Below are positions 10,343-19,268 of a DNA stretch of 64,000 nt, in pieces. The notes beneath the pieces are model-generated. The model was not told where the DNA came from. It ran no database searches and was given only the letters and a program-made list of their open reading frames with translations. The stretch lies in assembly GCF_000444995.1 (NCBI RefSeq), contig NC_022041.1:1090001-1154000 (forward strand), written 5' to 3'. The position numbers and the translations under genes are program-made. How positions within the stretch are numbered: the stretch's first letter is position 1; each line of letters opens with the position of its first letter. The stretch is from Paracoccus aminophilus JCM 7686 (GTDB taxonomy: Bacteria > Pseudomonadota > Alphaproteobacteria > Rhodobacterales > Rhodobacteraceae).

Positions 10343-10660
10343 ATGACGAGCATTCCGAACGATCGTGACGACGCTGACCTCGCGGTCAAGACCAAGCCCA
10401 AGACGCAGCGACCGCCTATGTATAAGGTGCTGCTTCTGAACGATGATTTCACACCGATGGAGTTTGTCGTCTATGTTCTTGAGCGGCTTTTCTCGATGAC
10501 GCATGGGCAGGCGATCGAAATCATGCTGACCGTTCACCGCAAGGGGGTTGCGGTCGTGGGCGTCTTCTCGCACGAGGTCGCAGAGACCAAGGTGGCCCAA
10601 GTGATGGAACTTGCGCGCCGCCAGCAGCATCCGCTGCAATGCACCATGGAAAAAGAATAG
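10343..10660 (+). CDS. clpS: ATP-dependent Clp protease adaptor ClpS
   Basis: Adaptor that binds ClpA and delivers N-degron substrates to ClpAP. The 105-residue product carries the conserved core [17 protein letters not shown] and a [19 protein letters not shown] segment, both diagnostic. The N-terminal ~30 residues are polar and probably flexible. The ATG at 10343 gives the usual family length; in-frame codons upstream lack a ribosome site. The start of the next gene lies 8 bases after its stop. Confidence 0.96.
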   Translation: MTSIPNDRDDADLAVKTKPKTQRPPMYKVLLLNDDFTPMEFVVYVLERLFSMTHGQAIEIMLTVHRKGVAVVGVFSHEVAETKVAQVMELARRQQHPLQCTMEKE

Positions 10661-10668
10661 GGAAATTC

Positions 10669-11679
10669 GTGTCCGGATCTCGTATCGAGCTTGCCTTCGG
10701 CGATCAGGCGCCGCAGGGCAGAATCCTTCTTTTGGGCGCGGGCCGAGAGGTCGATCTTTCACCTTTCGATCCGGCTCAAACCCAGATCGTTCAGGGATTT
10801 TTTCCTGATGTCAGGGCGTTGGAGGCGCGCGGCTTTCGCGTCGTGACCGAGGCCGAGGGCGAATTCGCCGAAGCTGTCGTCTTTATCCCGCGCGCACGCG
10901 CTTTGGCTCGCGCTCGGATTGCTGACGCGGCTGCGCGTCTGCCTGCGGGCGCGCCTTTGTGGATTGATGGCCAGAAAACCGACGGAATCGACTCGGTTCT
11001 GCGCGAGATCCGCAGCCTCGTGCCGGTCGATGAGGTCCATTCCCGCGCGCATGGCAAGATCTTCCGCCTGACCCAGCCCGAGGCGCAGTGGTGGCCCGAG
11101 GATTGGCACGCGCGTGAGACCGTGGCCGCCCCCGGCATGATCACTGTTCCGGGCGTCTTTTCTGCCGATGCGCCCGATCCGGCCTCTGCCGCGCTGGCCG
11201 CGCATCTGCCCGAGAAACTACCGACCCGAATCGTCGATCTCGGTGCAGGATGGGGCTGGCTTTCGGCGCAGATCCTGACCCATCCGGGCGTCGAGGTCCT
11301 GCATCTGGTCGAGGCCGATGCCGCCGCTCTGGCCTGCGCACAGCGCAATGTCACCGATCCGCGCGCGCGGTTCCATTGGGCCGATGCACTGCATTTCAGC
11401 CTGCCCGAACCGGTCAATGCGGTGATCATGAACCCGCCCTTCCACGACGGGCGCGCGGCTGATCCCGCGCTTGGCGTCGGCTTCATTCAGGCGGCGGCGC
11501 GCCTTCTGACCGGGGCGGGACGGCTTTGGATGGTCGCGAACCGCCATCTGCCCTATGAAACCGCGCTGCGCGCCTCTTTCGCCGATGTCTCGGAGCTGGG
11601 TGGCGATAACCGCTTCAAGATCCTGACCGCGACCGGGGCTGGGCGCGGCACCGATCAGGCACGAGGACGGCGCCGATGA
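10669..11679 (+). CDS. RsmC-like class I methyltransferase
   Basis: Predicted SAM-dependent methyltransferase of the RsmC/RlmG group, which makes N2-methylguanosine in rRNA. The 336-residue product has a variable N-terminal half and a C-terminal Rossmann domain with RIVDLGAGWGWLS (motif I) and the N2-amino-methyltransferase signature NPPFHDG. The GTG at 10669 follows TAGGGA at good spacing; a longer reading would run back into clpS. The stop overlaps the next start (ATGA). Whether the target is G1207 of 16S rRNA or another site cannot be told from sequence. Confidence 0.85.
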   Translation: MSGSRIELAFGDQAPQGRILLLGAGREVDLSPFDPAQTQIVQGFFPDVRALEARGFRVVTEAEGEFAEAVVFIPRARALARARIADAAARLPAGAPLWIDGQKTDGIDSVLREIRSLVPVDEVHSRAHGKIFRLTQPEAQWWPEDWHARETVAAPGMITVPGVFSADAPDPASAALAAHLPEKLPTRIVDLGAGWGWLSAQILTHPGVEVLHLVEADAAALACAQRNVTDPRARFHWADALHFSLPEPVNAVIMNPPFHDGRAADPALGVGFIQAAARLLTGAGRLWMVANRHLPYETALRASFADVSELGGDNRFKILTATGAGRGTDQARGRRR

Positions 11680-12482
11680 GCTCTTCGATCCAGGGCAAGA
11701 CCGCGATTGTCACTGGCGCGGGCAAAGGCATCGGGCTGGCGATTGCGCGCCATTTCCGTCAGGCTGGCGCCAATGTCGTCTTTGCCGATAATGACGAACG
11801 CGCGCTGGAGGATGAGCTCGGCGCCGAGATGAACGGGCAGGGCAGCGTGCGCGGCTTTGCCGGAGATCTTGGCCAGAAGCTGACCCAAGCCAATCTTGTT
11901 TCTGCGACGATCGACGCTTTCGAGCGGGTCGATATTCTGGTGAATGCCCATCGCGCGGTGCAGGCCTGCGATCCGATGTCCACCGATGAGGATCTTCTGA
12001 GCGAGATGATGCGCCAGAACATGACCTCGGCGCTGAAGCTTTCGCAGCTCGTCGCCAAGCGCATGACGACGCAGGCACGCGAGGAAGAGCCCGAGATTCA
12101 GGCGGGCTCGATCATCAATGTGATTTCGCTTGCGGCGGATCGGCCCCAGCCTTTGATGCTGGCCTATTCGATCGCGAGCGCGGCGCAGGCGCAGGCCTCG
12201 CGCTCGATGGCGATGGCCTTGGCCGGGCAGAAGATCCGGGTGAACGGCATCGCCTTTGCCAGCATCATGTCGAATGTGATGCAATCGAGCCTCAAATCCG
12301 ACCCGGCGCTGCGCGAGCGGCTGGTTGCGGCGACGCCGCTTGCCCGGATTGCGGGCGCCGAAGAGTTGGGCCCGGTCGCGGAATTTCTGGCAAGCGAGGC
12401 CTCGGGCTTTATCACCGGCCAGATTCTGCGGGTCGATGGCGGGCGCAGCCTCGCCGATTCTCTGACGCCGCCGGTCTTCTGA
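11676..12482 (+). CDS. Short-chain dehydrogenase/reductase family protein, atypical active site
   Basis: A 268-residue Rossmann-fold protein of the SDR family with the nucleotide motif TGAGKGIG (14-21) and the C-terminal FITGQILRVDGG signature. The catalytic pattern is unusual: Ser151 and Tyr164 are present, but the Lys of YxxxK is Ser168 (YSIAS), and the NAG motif reads NAH. It may be a non-catalytic or altered SDR. It is translationally coupled to the methyltransferase gene. Substrate unknown. Confidence 0.8.
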   Translation: MSSSIQGKTAIVTGAGKGIGLAIARHFRQAGANVVFADNDERALEDELGAEMNGQGSVRGFAGDLGQKLTQANLVSATIDAFERVDILVNAHRAVQACDPMSTDEDLLSEMMRQNMTSALKLSQLVAKRMTTQAREEEPEIQAGSIINVISLAADRPQPLMLAYSIASAAQAQASRSMAMALAGQKIRVNGIAFASIMSNVMQSSLKSDPALRERLVAATPLARIAGAEELGPVAEFLASEASGFITGQILRVDGGRSLADSLTPPVF

Positions 12483-12516
12483 CGCCACCGGCGCTCGAAT
12501 TGGGCTGGATGCGAAA

Positions 12517-12540
12517 GGGCGGCCGCTTGGGCCGCCCGTC
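12517..12540 (+). terminator. Intrinsic terminator after the SDR gene
   Basis: GGGCGGCC (12517-12524) pairs with GGCCGCCC (12530-12537) around a 5-base loop and is followed by GTCTTATTT. It lies between the SDR gene (+) and the converging lipoprotein gene. Confidence 0.7.
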
Positions 12541-12954
12541 TTATTTCTTGGTCTCGGGATAGGCGGTTTTGCACGCGGCAATCGCGGCATTGGCCGTCGG
12601 CGCCAAAGCGGCGCGGCGCGCGATTAGATTGTCGCGTTTGCGCGCCTCGGCCGCCGGATCGATCGGCACGCGGTAACGCTGGGTGTCGGCGACATTGCGC
12701 AGGCAGGGCCGCGACACCATCACCGGCTCGCCCTTGCGATTGCGCACCACGGCGCGGCAATCGTCCCATTCGGTCCGGGTCACCTCGCGCTCTTCCCAAG
12801 CATAGCCGCGCGCGAGATTGCCCTCGACCTCGGCCAGCAGGTTCGAGACGACGCGATATTCGCTGGTATTGCGCGAAATGCATTGTTCCTGCGGGGTTCC
12901 GCAGGCTGCCAGCGCCAGAACCGGCAGAAGGGCAAGGGTGATGTTGCGGGGCAT
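12541..12954 (-). CDS. Hypothetical lipoprotein
   Basis: A 137-residue product starting MPRNITLALLPVLALAACG, a type II signal sequence with lipobox LAAC. The mature part is soluble and charged, with three further cysteines upstream of the last 15 residues that could form disulfides. I do not recognise a functional domain. The start at 12954 was chosen because it directly precedes the signal sequence; upstream in-frame codons would bury it. It is divergent from hemF across 79 bases. Confidence 0.7.
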   Translation of the reverse strand: MPRNITLALLPVLALAACGTPQEQCISRNTSEYRVVSNLLAEVEGNLARGYAWEEREVTRTEWDDCRAVVRNRKGEPVMVSRPCLRNVADTQRYRVPIDPAAEARKRDNLIARRAALAPTANAAIAACKTAYPETKK

Positions 12955-13033
12955 GGCAGGGGCCTGTAGTGGTGAACTCGCTTCTAATTTCGAGCAGACC
13001 GACCAGCAATTCAAGAGACAGGAGAGCGCAACC

Positions 13034-13894
13034 ATGCAGATGACCGAGGAACGCACAGAGGCGGCCGCATGGTTCCATCTTCTGCGCGACCGCATCGTCG
13101 CCGCATTCGAGGCGCTCGAGGACCGCGCGGGGGGCGATCATGCGCCGGGTCGTTTCACCGTGACGCCGACGGTCCGGCCGAATAATGGCGGCGGCGGGCT
13201 CATGTCGGTGATGCGTGGCGGTCGGGTCTTTGAAAAGGTCGGCGTCAACTGGTCCGAGGTCCACGGCGAGCTTGCTCCGGCGGCGCAGGCGGCGATGACC
13301 GCGCGCGGTGTGCCGGGCGTGGCTGACGATCCGCGCTTCTGGGCCAGCGGCATCAGCCTTGTCGCCCATATGCAAAACCCCCATGCCCCGGCGGTCCATA
13401 TGAACACGCGCATGTTCTGGACGCCGTCGGTCTGGTGGTTCGGCGGCGGCAGCGACCTCAATCCCTGCCTCGAATATCCCGAGGATACCGCGCATTTCCA
13501 CGAGACGATGAAATCCGCCTGCGATCCTTTCGATGCGGGCTATTACCCGCGCTTCAAGGCCTGGGCGGATGAGTATTTCTTCATTCCCCATCGCGGTCGT
13601 GCCCGCGGCGTTGGCGGGATTTTCTATGACGATCTGAACACGGGCGACTGGGCGCGCGATTTCGCTTTCACGAAATCGGTGGGCGAGGCCTTTCTGCCCG
13701 CCTTCCTGCCGCTCGCCGAAAAGCGCCATCCCCAACCTTGGGGCGATGCCGAGAAAGACGCCCAGCTCGTGCATCGTGGGCTCTATGCCGAATATAATCT
13801 GGTCTATGACCGGGGCACGAAATTCGGGCTCGCCACCGGCCATGATGCCGATGCGGTCTTGATGAGCCTGCCGCCGATCGCCAAGTGGGTCTGA
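13034..13894 (+). CDS. hemF: Oxygen-dependent coproporphyrinogen III oxidase (HemF)
   Basis: Decarboxylates coproporphyrinogen III to protoporphyrinogen IX with O2 in heme synthesis (cytoplasm). The 286-residue product has the family signatures GGGGLMSVMRGG, HMNTRMFWT, WWFGGGSDLNP, GIFYDDL and a C-terminal YNLVYDRGTKFGL. Length is typical. The ATG at 13034 is preceded by ACAGGAGAG. Heme supply fits a genome segment rich in heme proteins, but it is not in their operon. Confidence 0.97.
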   Translation: MQMTEERTEAAAWFHLLRDRIVAAFEALEDRAGGDHAPGRFTVTPTVRPNNGGGGLMSVMRGGRVFEKVGVNWSEVHGELAPAAQAAMTARGVPGVADDPRFWASGISLVAHMQNPHAPAVHMNTRMFWTPSVWWFGGGSDLNPCLEYPEDTAHFHETMKSACDPFDAGYYPRFKAWADEYFFIPHRGRARGVGGIFYDDLNTGDWARDFAFTKSVGEAFLPAFLPLAEKRHPQPWGDAEKDAQLVHRGLYAEYNLVYDRGTKFGLATGHDADAVLMSLPPIAKWV

Positions 13895-14095
13895 GCGCAA
13901 GCTGATCTGAGCAAAAACACGAGGGCGGCCCGCTGTTGAGCCGCGCCTTCGGGCCTTAGGCTTCGGGGCTCAGCTTTGGGCCTCGCAAAGATGTTCCCGG
14001 CGGTGATGGCACCATTCGCCCGCTGCCGCATTATCCGGGCAAGGCACGCGCCCGAAGACCAAGCCGCGCCTGTGTCTGTGACGAGTGGGATGAAC

Positions 14096-14983
14096 ATGCG
14101 TTTCTCGTGGAAGTCGGTTTCCTCCAATCTGCATCATCTGGCCGCTTTGGCCGGGCTGGCGCTTCTGCCGATCCCGGCGACGGCGCGAGATAGCAGTGAT
14201 GAGGGCATTACCCATCAGATCGCGCGGATCGACGCGCAAAACCTTGAAATCTTTAGTTTCCATCCGCAGAACTGTCCGTCTCCGGCGATTCTCTTGGTCT
14301 TTCACGGCGATGGGCGCGCGGCGAAGTCCTATCTGAAATCGGCGCGTCAGCTGGCCGAGCGCGGCTGTTTCAGCGTCTATGCGCCGCTTTTCGATTCGGC
14401 GCGCTTCCCGGGTTGGTCCTATCATCGCGGCGGTCTGGTCGAGGATGGCGCGCTGCGCCCCGAATCCGAATGGACGGTCGAGATGGTGCGCGATCTTCTG
14501 GTCTGGGCCCGCGCGCAAGAGGGCCGCCCCGATGCCGATGTCTATCTCTTCGGCCATTCCGCCGGGGCTCAGTTCCTGTCTCGCGTCGCGGCCTATGCTT
14601 TGCCCGAAGGCGTCGACCGCATCGTGATTGCCAATCCCTCGACCTATGTCCTGCCGACCGAAGGCGAGGCGGTGCCCTATGGCTTCGGCGGCCTGCCCAA
14701 GAGTGAGGCCGAGCATTGGATGAAGGATTATCTCGCCGCGCCGATCACGATCTTTCTGGGCTCGGAAGACACCGGCTCGAAGGATCTAACAATGACGCCC
14801 GAGGCGATCAAACAAGGCAGCAACCGGCTCGATCGCGGGCAGCAGACCTATGAGGAGGCCAAAGAGATTGCCGCCGCGCATGGCTGGCCGTTTAACTGGG
14901 AGCTCGTGTATGCCGAGGGGGTCGGTCATAGCGGCAAGGGCATGCTCGAATCCAAGGAAGCGACGCAGGCGCTTGGGTTTTGA
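14096..14983 (+). CDS. Exported alpha/beta-hydrolase
   Basis: A 295-residue predicted periplasmic serine hydrolase. An N-terminal signal peptide runs to about residue 32 (ALAGLALLPIPATA). The fold shows LLVFHGDGRAAKSY (oxyanion region), the nucleophile elbow GHSAG, a likely acid residue in LGSEDTGSKD and the catalytic His in EGVGHSGKG. It resembles dienelactone-hydrolase/PHB-depolymerase-like esterases; the substrate is unknown. I prefer the ATG at 14096, which has GTGGGA 6 bases upstream, over the ATG at 14090. Confidence 0.75.
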   Translation: MRFSWKSVSSNLHHLAALAGLALLPIPATARDSSDEGITHQIARIDAQNLEIFSFHPQNCPSPAILLVFHGDGRAAKSYLKSARQLAERGCFSVYAPLFDSARFPGWSYHRGGLVEDGALRPESEWTVEMVRDLLVWARAQEGRPDADVYLFGHSAGAQFLSRVAAYALPEGVDRIVIANPSTYVLPTEGEAVPYGFGGLPKSEAEHWMKDYLAAPITIFLGSEDTGSKDLTMTPEAIKQGSNRLDRGQQTYEEAKEIAAAHGWPFNWELVYAEGVGHSGKGMLESKEATQALGF

Positions 14984-15722
14984 TCTGAACCTTTTTGTTT
15001 GATTTTCCACTCTTCGGCAGTAAGTCAAGCTGATCGATCACATGAAAATATTGCCGTTTTCGAGAGCTGGACGATTGCAGATGAAAAGCGGAATATTAAG
15101 AAAAGAGGCCCGTAAGAGCGATGCGCGACTTTAGCGCAGACCTCCGATCCGGTCGCCGCGCAAGAGCCTAACCCGGGTTAAATCACCATCGGCGGCATTG
15201 GGCGCAAATCTTTCGGGGCGCTGTGGGCAAGGGCAAAGCGAAGTCTCGCCTGAATCGCGCATATGTTGCAGCAGGAACTGGCCGAGCTCATCTGTTGCGT
15301 CATTCTGCGCGTTGCGGGACTGCTGATTTATAGCCAGACTCGCCGGATCGGTTTAAGTGATCCTCTTTGGATGTAACTTACAAAACCAATCGGTTTTGTT
15401 TTCTCTTTTATTATTATATATCAGATGGTTTCTTGCGTTACCTGAGCGAGTTTCTTTGCGGATTCCACGCTAAATCCTGCGTGATCTGCGTCATCTCGCA
15501 ATTTCGTCTCAAGTCAATCTCGATCTGGTTGCCCTAAGGGAATTCTCCTTTTGGCAGAACAACCTTCGCTTGAAAGCTCGTCCCGCAAGAGACGAGGATG
15601 ATTTTCGATCTCCTTTGGCGTGAGCGAATGCCATTTTCTCAAATTCGGGGAATTTGCGCCAAAAGTGGTGCCGCGTTAGCGTGACGCGAAGCTCGCGAAT
15701 TTTAGCAAAAGGGGCTGGTTAG
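14984..15722. other. AT-rich 739-base intergenic region, no convincing gene
   Basis: Visibly richer in A+T than its neighbours. It holds a terminator-like hairpin (15381-15398), an inverted repeat CTCGTC/GACGAG at 15577-15596, a CGCGA-AGC-TCGCG dyad about 40 bases before the next gene, and an AT-run around 15400-15422 that could be an UP-element or bend. Two tiny frames (15042-15134, 30 codons; 15263-15376, 37 codons) lack ribosome sites. It most likely holds the promoter and leader of the four-gene cassette that follows. Confidence 0.6.
15381..15410 (+). terminator. Terminator-like hairpin in the cassette leader
   Basis: CAAAACC (15381-15387) pairs with GGTTTTG (15392-15398) around AATC, followed by TTTTCTCTTTTATT. 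It could end a short leader RNA or act as an attenuator for the downstream cassette. Confidence 0.55.
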
Positions 15723-17483
15723 ATGGCCACGTCTACCATTGGCAAGAAAAGAATATATACGGCCAAAAGAGCATTCAGCACCCGCAGGGTTCCGCGCAAT
15801 GCCATGAAAACCCTGATTACGGGCGACCATCGTCCCGAGCCGGGCGATCTGGTGCTGGCGCGTATTGATGAAATCGGAAAACAGGCCAAGCTGGAATTAA
15901 CCGATGGGCGGCGGGCCCATCTTTTCCCCGGCGATGAAATCGTTGTCTGCTATGGCAACCGCTATGCGCCCGACCAATATGAGGCCAAGATCGGCCCGGA
16001 TTTGGCGCCTTGCGATCTGGTGGCGGCGGGCGGGCTTGCCTCGATCGAGCTGACCCGGCATCTGCGCATCCGCCCGCCGACCCAGATCACGCCGCTTGGT
16101 CTGATCGGCGATGCCCACGGGCATCGTCTCAATGTCATGCAATTCTCGCTCAAGGCTTCGGATGCACCGCCGCAGATCCCGGCGATCCTGTCGCTTGGCA
16201 CCTCGATGAATGCGGGAAAGACGCTGACGGCGACCTCGATGGTGCGCGGCTTCAAGCGGCTGGGCTTCAAGGTCGCGGCGCTGAAGATCACCGGGACCGG
16301 CGCGGGCGGCGACATGTGGATCGTCAGTGATGCCGGAGCCGATGTCTCGCTTGATTTCACCGATGCGGGCTATGCGAGCACCTATCTCGTCTCGATCCCG
16401 GATATCTTGCTGGCCACAAACCGGCTGATGAACCATGCCGCCGATCTCGGCTGCGACATTGCCGTGATCGAGATCGCTGACGGGTTGCAGCAACTCGAAA
16501 CCGCGCAGCTGATCCGCCATCCCGCCATTCTCGATATGGCGGTCGGCACAGTTTTTGCTGCCTATGATGCGATGGGGGCGAAATACGGCGTCGATGTGCT
16601 GCGCGAGGCCGGGCATAGCGTGCTTGCGCTGAGCGGGCGGCTGGGGCTGTCGCCTCTGGGCGTGCGCGAGGCCGAGGCGGCTTCGGGGCTGCGGGTCTAT
16701 TCGCCCTTCGAGCTGCAGGAGGGCATGTTGATCCCGGTCATCCGCGATCAGGCCTCGCGCCGGATTGCCGCCCATCCCCGTCACCAGCATTTCCACGAAA
16801 GGCTGGCGCAGGCGGTGCTGCCCTCGGATATCGCGCTTGGGAACCTCATTCCCAGCGCCGAGACCGAGGGCGCGCGTCCCGATGCCTTGACCACGGCATT
16901 GGCGCGCGATCTGCTGAGCCGCGCGGCCGAGCATCTGATGGGGCGCGAGGCGGATGCTTTGTGCGGCGTGCCCTATGGCGAGCGGCGGCGCAATCGCAAG
17001 GACTGGCGCAACGGCTTTGCTGCGACGACCTGGACGACGGATCTGGGCGAGATCGAGCTGATGGTGCCGCGCCTCAAGCGCAATGGCTATGCGCCGGGCT
17101 TTCTCGCCCGTCCCGAAACGCCCCGGGCCGAGCTGCGCGCGCTTTTGAGCGCCGCGCCGGATGGCTTTGCCGAGGCCGCACGCGCGCTTTTGGTCGCGCT
17201 TGGGGCAAACGAGGCCAGTTGCGAAAGCCTGGCTGGGCTTTGTGACGCGCTCAAGCAGCTCCTTCAGCCGGCCTTGCCGCAAAGAGCTGCCTTGCGCGCC
17301 ATGCCTTTGCCCGGCGCCGAGCGGTTCGTCGGCCAAAGCGACGGCGACCCGCAGGAAGAAGAGGCCGAACAACTGGCTGCGGCTCTGGCCTTCTCGCGGC
17401 GCAGCGAGGCCTTTTTCGAGGTCGATGCCGAGCTCTATGGCTATGGCCCGCGGGGCGTGCTGCCCGCGACCGCTGCAGAGTAA
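15723..17483 (+). CDS. P-loop protein fused to an IS256-transposase-like N-domain
   Basis: A 586-residue protein of unknown function. Residues 30-145 form a small beta-rich region. Residues 153-340 look like a P-loop domain of the dethiobiotin-synthetase/MobB/DUF1611 type: GTSMNAGKT (159-167), then LKITGTGAGGD and DIAVIEIADG. Residues 397-475 resemble the N-terminal region of mutator (IS256) transposases, with VPYGERRRNRK, WRNGF, LGEIELMVPRLKRNGYAPGFL; the DDE catalytic domain is absent. The ATG at 15723 follows AAAAGGGG; a second ATG at 15804 is possible. First gene of the four-gene cassette, 72 bases before the exporter. Ligand and role unknown. Confidence 0.75.
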   Translation: MATSTIGKKRIYTAKRAFSTRRVPRNAMKTLITGDHRPEPGDLVLARIDEIGKQAKLELTDGRRAHLFPGDEIVVCYGNRYAPDQYEAKIGPDLAPCDLVAAGGLASIELTRHLRIRPPTQITPLGLIGDAHGHRLNVMQFSLKASDAPPQIPAILSLGTSMNAGKTLTATSMVRGFKRLGFKVAALKITGTGAGGDMWIVSDAGADVSLDFTDAGYASTYLVSIPDILLATNRLMNHAADLGCDIAVIEIADGLQQLETAQLIRHPAILDMAVGTVFAAYDAMGAKYGVDVLREAGHSVLALSGRLGLSPLGVREAEAASGLRVYSPFELQEGMLIPVIRDQASRRIAAHPRHQHFHERLAQAVLPSDIALGNLIPSAETEGARPDALTTALARDLLSRAAEHLMGREADALCGVPYGERRRNRKDWRNGFAATTWTTDLGEIELMVPRLKRNGYAPGFLARPETPRAELRALLSAAPDGFAEAARALLVALGANEASCESLAGLCDALKQLLQPALPQRAALRAMPLPGAERFVGQSDGDPQEEEAEQLAAALAFSRRSEAFFEVDAELYGYGPRGVLPATAAE

Positions 17484-17498
17484 CGCAGCTTCTGCTGG

Positions 17499-17522
17499 CG
17501 CGGCGCCCTGCGGGGGGCCGCG
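17499..17522 (+). other. GC-rich hairpin between the first two cassette genes
   Basis: CGCGGC (17499-17504) pairs with GCCGCG (17517-17522), enclosing CCC/GGG pairs and a TGCG loop with one internal G-G mismatch. There is no T-run, so it is more likely an mRNA stability or differential-expression element than a full terminator. Confidence 0.4.
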
Positions 17523-17555
17523 TCCGCGCGCAGGATCATAAGGCGATTGAACGAC

Positions 17556-19268
17556 ATGGCGAGACGCAGAAAAGCGGGCAGGGTGACTGCTCTGGAAATG
17601 GCGTGGCGGGCTTCGCGACCGGGGCTGGTGACCGTGATGGTGTTCACCACGATCTTCAACCTGTTGAAATTCGCGATGCCGCTTTATCTGGTGCAGGTGC
17701 TGGACCGGGTCCCGGCGAGCCGAAGCATCGAGACGCTGGTGATGCTGACCGTGCTGGTGGTCATCGCGATCCTGTGCGGGCTCGCGCTTGATGTCGTGCG
17801 CCGCCGCCTGCTCGTCAATTGGGGCATGTGGGTCGAGCGCCAGTTCGGCCCCCGGATGCTGCATCGCGGCCTCTCCGAGACCCGCGCCGCGCGCCAAGCC
17901 AGCGAGATTTCCCGCGCGCTGACCGATGTCACACGGCTACGCAGCTTCATCTGCGGGCCGATGGCCTCATGGCTCGATGTCATCTTCGCGCCTTTGTTCT
18001 TTCTGGGCGTCTGGATGGTCCATCCGGTGCTTGGGCTGATCGGCCTGATCGCACTGGCGCTTTTGATTGCGGTCGGCGTCGCCTCGGATCTGCTGACCCG
18101 AGAGCCGCGCCGGGTTTCAGGCGATGCACAGCGCGAGGCAAGCTCGCTTGTGACCGCCGCAGAGCAGAACAAGGAAAGCGTCGGCGCGCTTGCCATGGCG
18201 CCGATCCTGACCGAGCGCTGGCGGCGCACCGCCTCGTCGCGACTTGACGAACGCGAGCGCATCGAGGGCCGCCAGATCCTCTTTCGCACGATGATCCGCG
18301 GGCTCAACCAGTTTTTGCGCATTGCCATGATCGCCGCCGGTGTCTGGCTGGTCGTGCATGGCGCGATGACGCTTGGCGGGATCTTCGCGGCGCGGATCAT
18401 GGCGGGCTTTGGCTTCTCGCTGGCCGAAAAGGCGCTGCGCAACTACCGCAATCTGCGCGAGGCGATGACCTCTTATGGCGCGCTAAAAGAGCGGCTGACC
18501 GATGAGGATGTCGCGCGCACCTCGGTTTTGCCGGGCACCGAAAGTGCGCCGGTGGTGATCGACAAGCTGACCTTTCGCCATGCGGGGGCGCGCGATGATC
18601 TGTTCCGCCGCCTCTCGGTCACCTTGGCCTGCGGCGAGGTCCTGATCATCAGCGGCACGGCGGGCATGGGCAAAACCTCGCTTTCGCGCCTGCTGGTTGG
18701 CATTCTGGAGCCGCGCCACGGCCAGATCCGGCTGGGCGATGTCGAACTCGCGCGACTGCCCTCGGATCTGCGCGCGACGCTGGTCGGCTACATGCCCCAG
18801 CATACCGAGCTTTTCGCAGGCACGGTACGCGAAAACATTGCCCGGATGGGCGAGGGCAGCTTCGCCGATGTCGTCGCGGCGGCCAAGCTTGTCGGCATCC
18901 ATGAGCTGATCGTCGGCCTTGTCGATGGCTATGACACCGAAATCACTGGCGACACCTTTGGGCTCTCGGGCAGCGAGCGCAAACGGATCGCTTTGGCCCG
19001 CGCCTTCTATCAGATGCCGCGCCTGATCGTGCTTGATGAGCCGACGGCCAATCTCGATGCGCCCTCGCGGCGCATCGTCGAGGGCGCGATCCGGGCGGCG
19101 ACGGCGGCGGGCTCGTCGATCATCATCACCCAGTCGATCCATTCGGCGCGGCTGGCGCGGCTGGCCGACCGCTTCCTGATCCTTGGCGCGAAATCGCCCG
19201 AGATCGCCGAGAACAGCGACCGGCAGGCCGAAGAACGCGCCCGCAATGGTCTGAGGAGTGTGCAATGA
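17556..19268 (+). CDS. Type I secretion-like ABC exporter, permease-ATPase fusion
   Basis: A 570-residue half transporter of the PrtD/HlyB class without an N-terminal peptidase domain: about six membrane helices (20-310) and a C-terminal ATPase. Walker A is GTAGMGKT (367-374), the Q-loop is in YMPQHT, Walker B is LIVLDEPT with Glu495. Two motifs depart from consensus: the signature is LSGSE (470-474) and the switch histidine is Gln526 (IIITQS). I chose the ATG at 17556; a TTG three codons earlier is possible. Overlaps the adaptor gene (ATGA). Likely exports a product of this cassette. Confidence 0.85.
   Translation: MARRRKAGRVTALEMAWRASRPGLVTVMVFTTIFNLLKFAMPLYLVQVLDRVPASRSIETLVMLTVLVVIAILCGLALDVVRRRLLVNWGMWVERQFGPRMLHRGLSETRAARQASEISRALTDVTRLRSFICGPMASWLDVIFAPLFFLGVWMVHPVLGLIGLIALALLIAVGVASDLLTREPRRVSGDAQREASSLVTAAEQNKESVGALAMAPILTERWRRTASSRLDERERIEGRQILFRTMIRGLNQFLRIAMIAAGVWLVVHGAMTLGGIFAARIMAGFGFSLAEKALRNYRNLREAMTSYGALKERLTDEDVARTSVLPGTESAPVVIDKLTFRHAGARDDLFRRLSVTLACGEVLIISGTAGMGKTSLSRLLVGILEPRHGQIRLGDVELARLPSDLRATLVGYMPQHTELFAGTVRENIARMGEGSFADVVAAAKLVGIHELIVGLVDGYDTEITGDTFGLSGSERKRIALARAFYQMPRLIVLDEPTANLDAPSRRIVEGAIRAATAAGSSIIITQSIHSARLARLADRFLILGAKSPEIAENSDRQAEERARNGLRSVQ

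Noticed and set aside
15042..15134. A 30-codon basic peptide frame in the AT-rich region
   Set aside because: It has no ribosome site and nothing recognisable in its product.
15263..15376. A 37-codon hydrophobic peptide frame before the hairpin at 15381
   Set aside because: It lacks a ribosome site; position before a terminator-like hairpin is suggestive, so it is only mentioned within the leader finding.
16911..17147. An active or remnant insertion sequence
   Set aside because: There are no terminal inverted repeats or target duplication visible, no DDE domain, and the domain is in frame within a longer intact gene.
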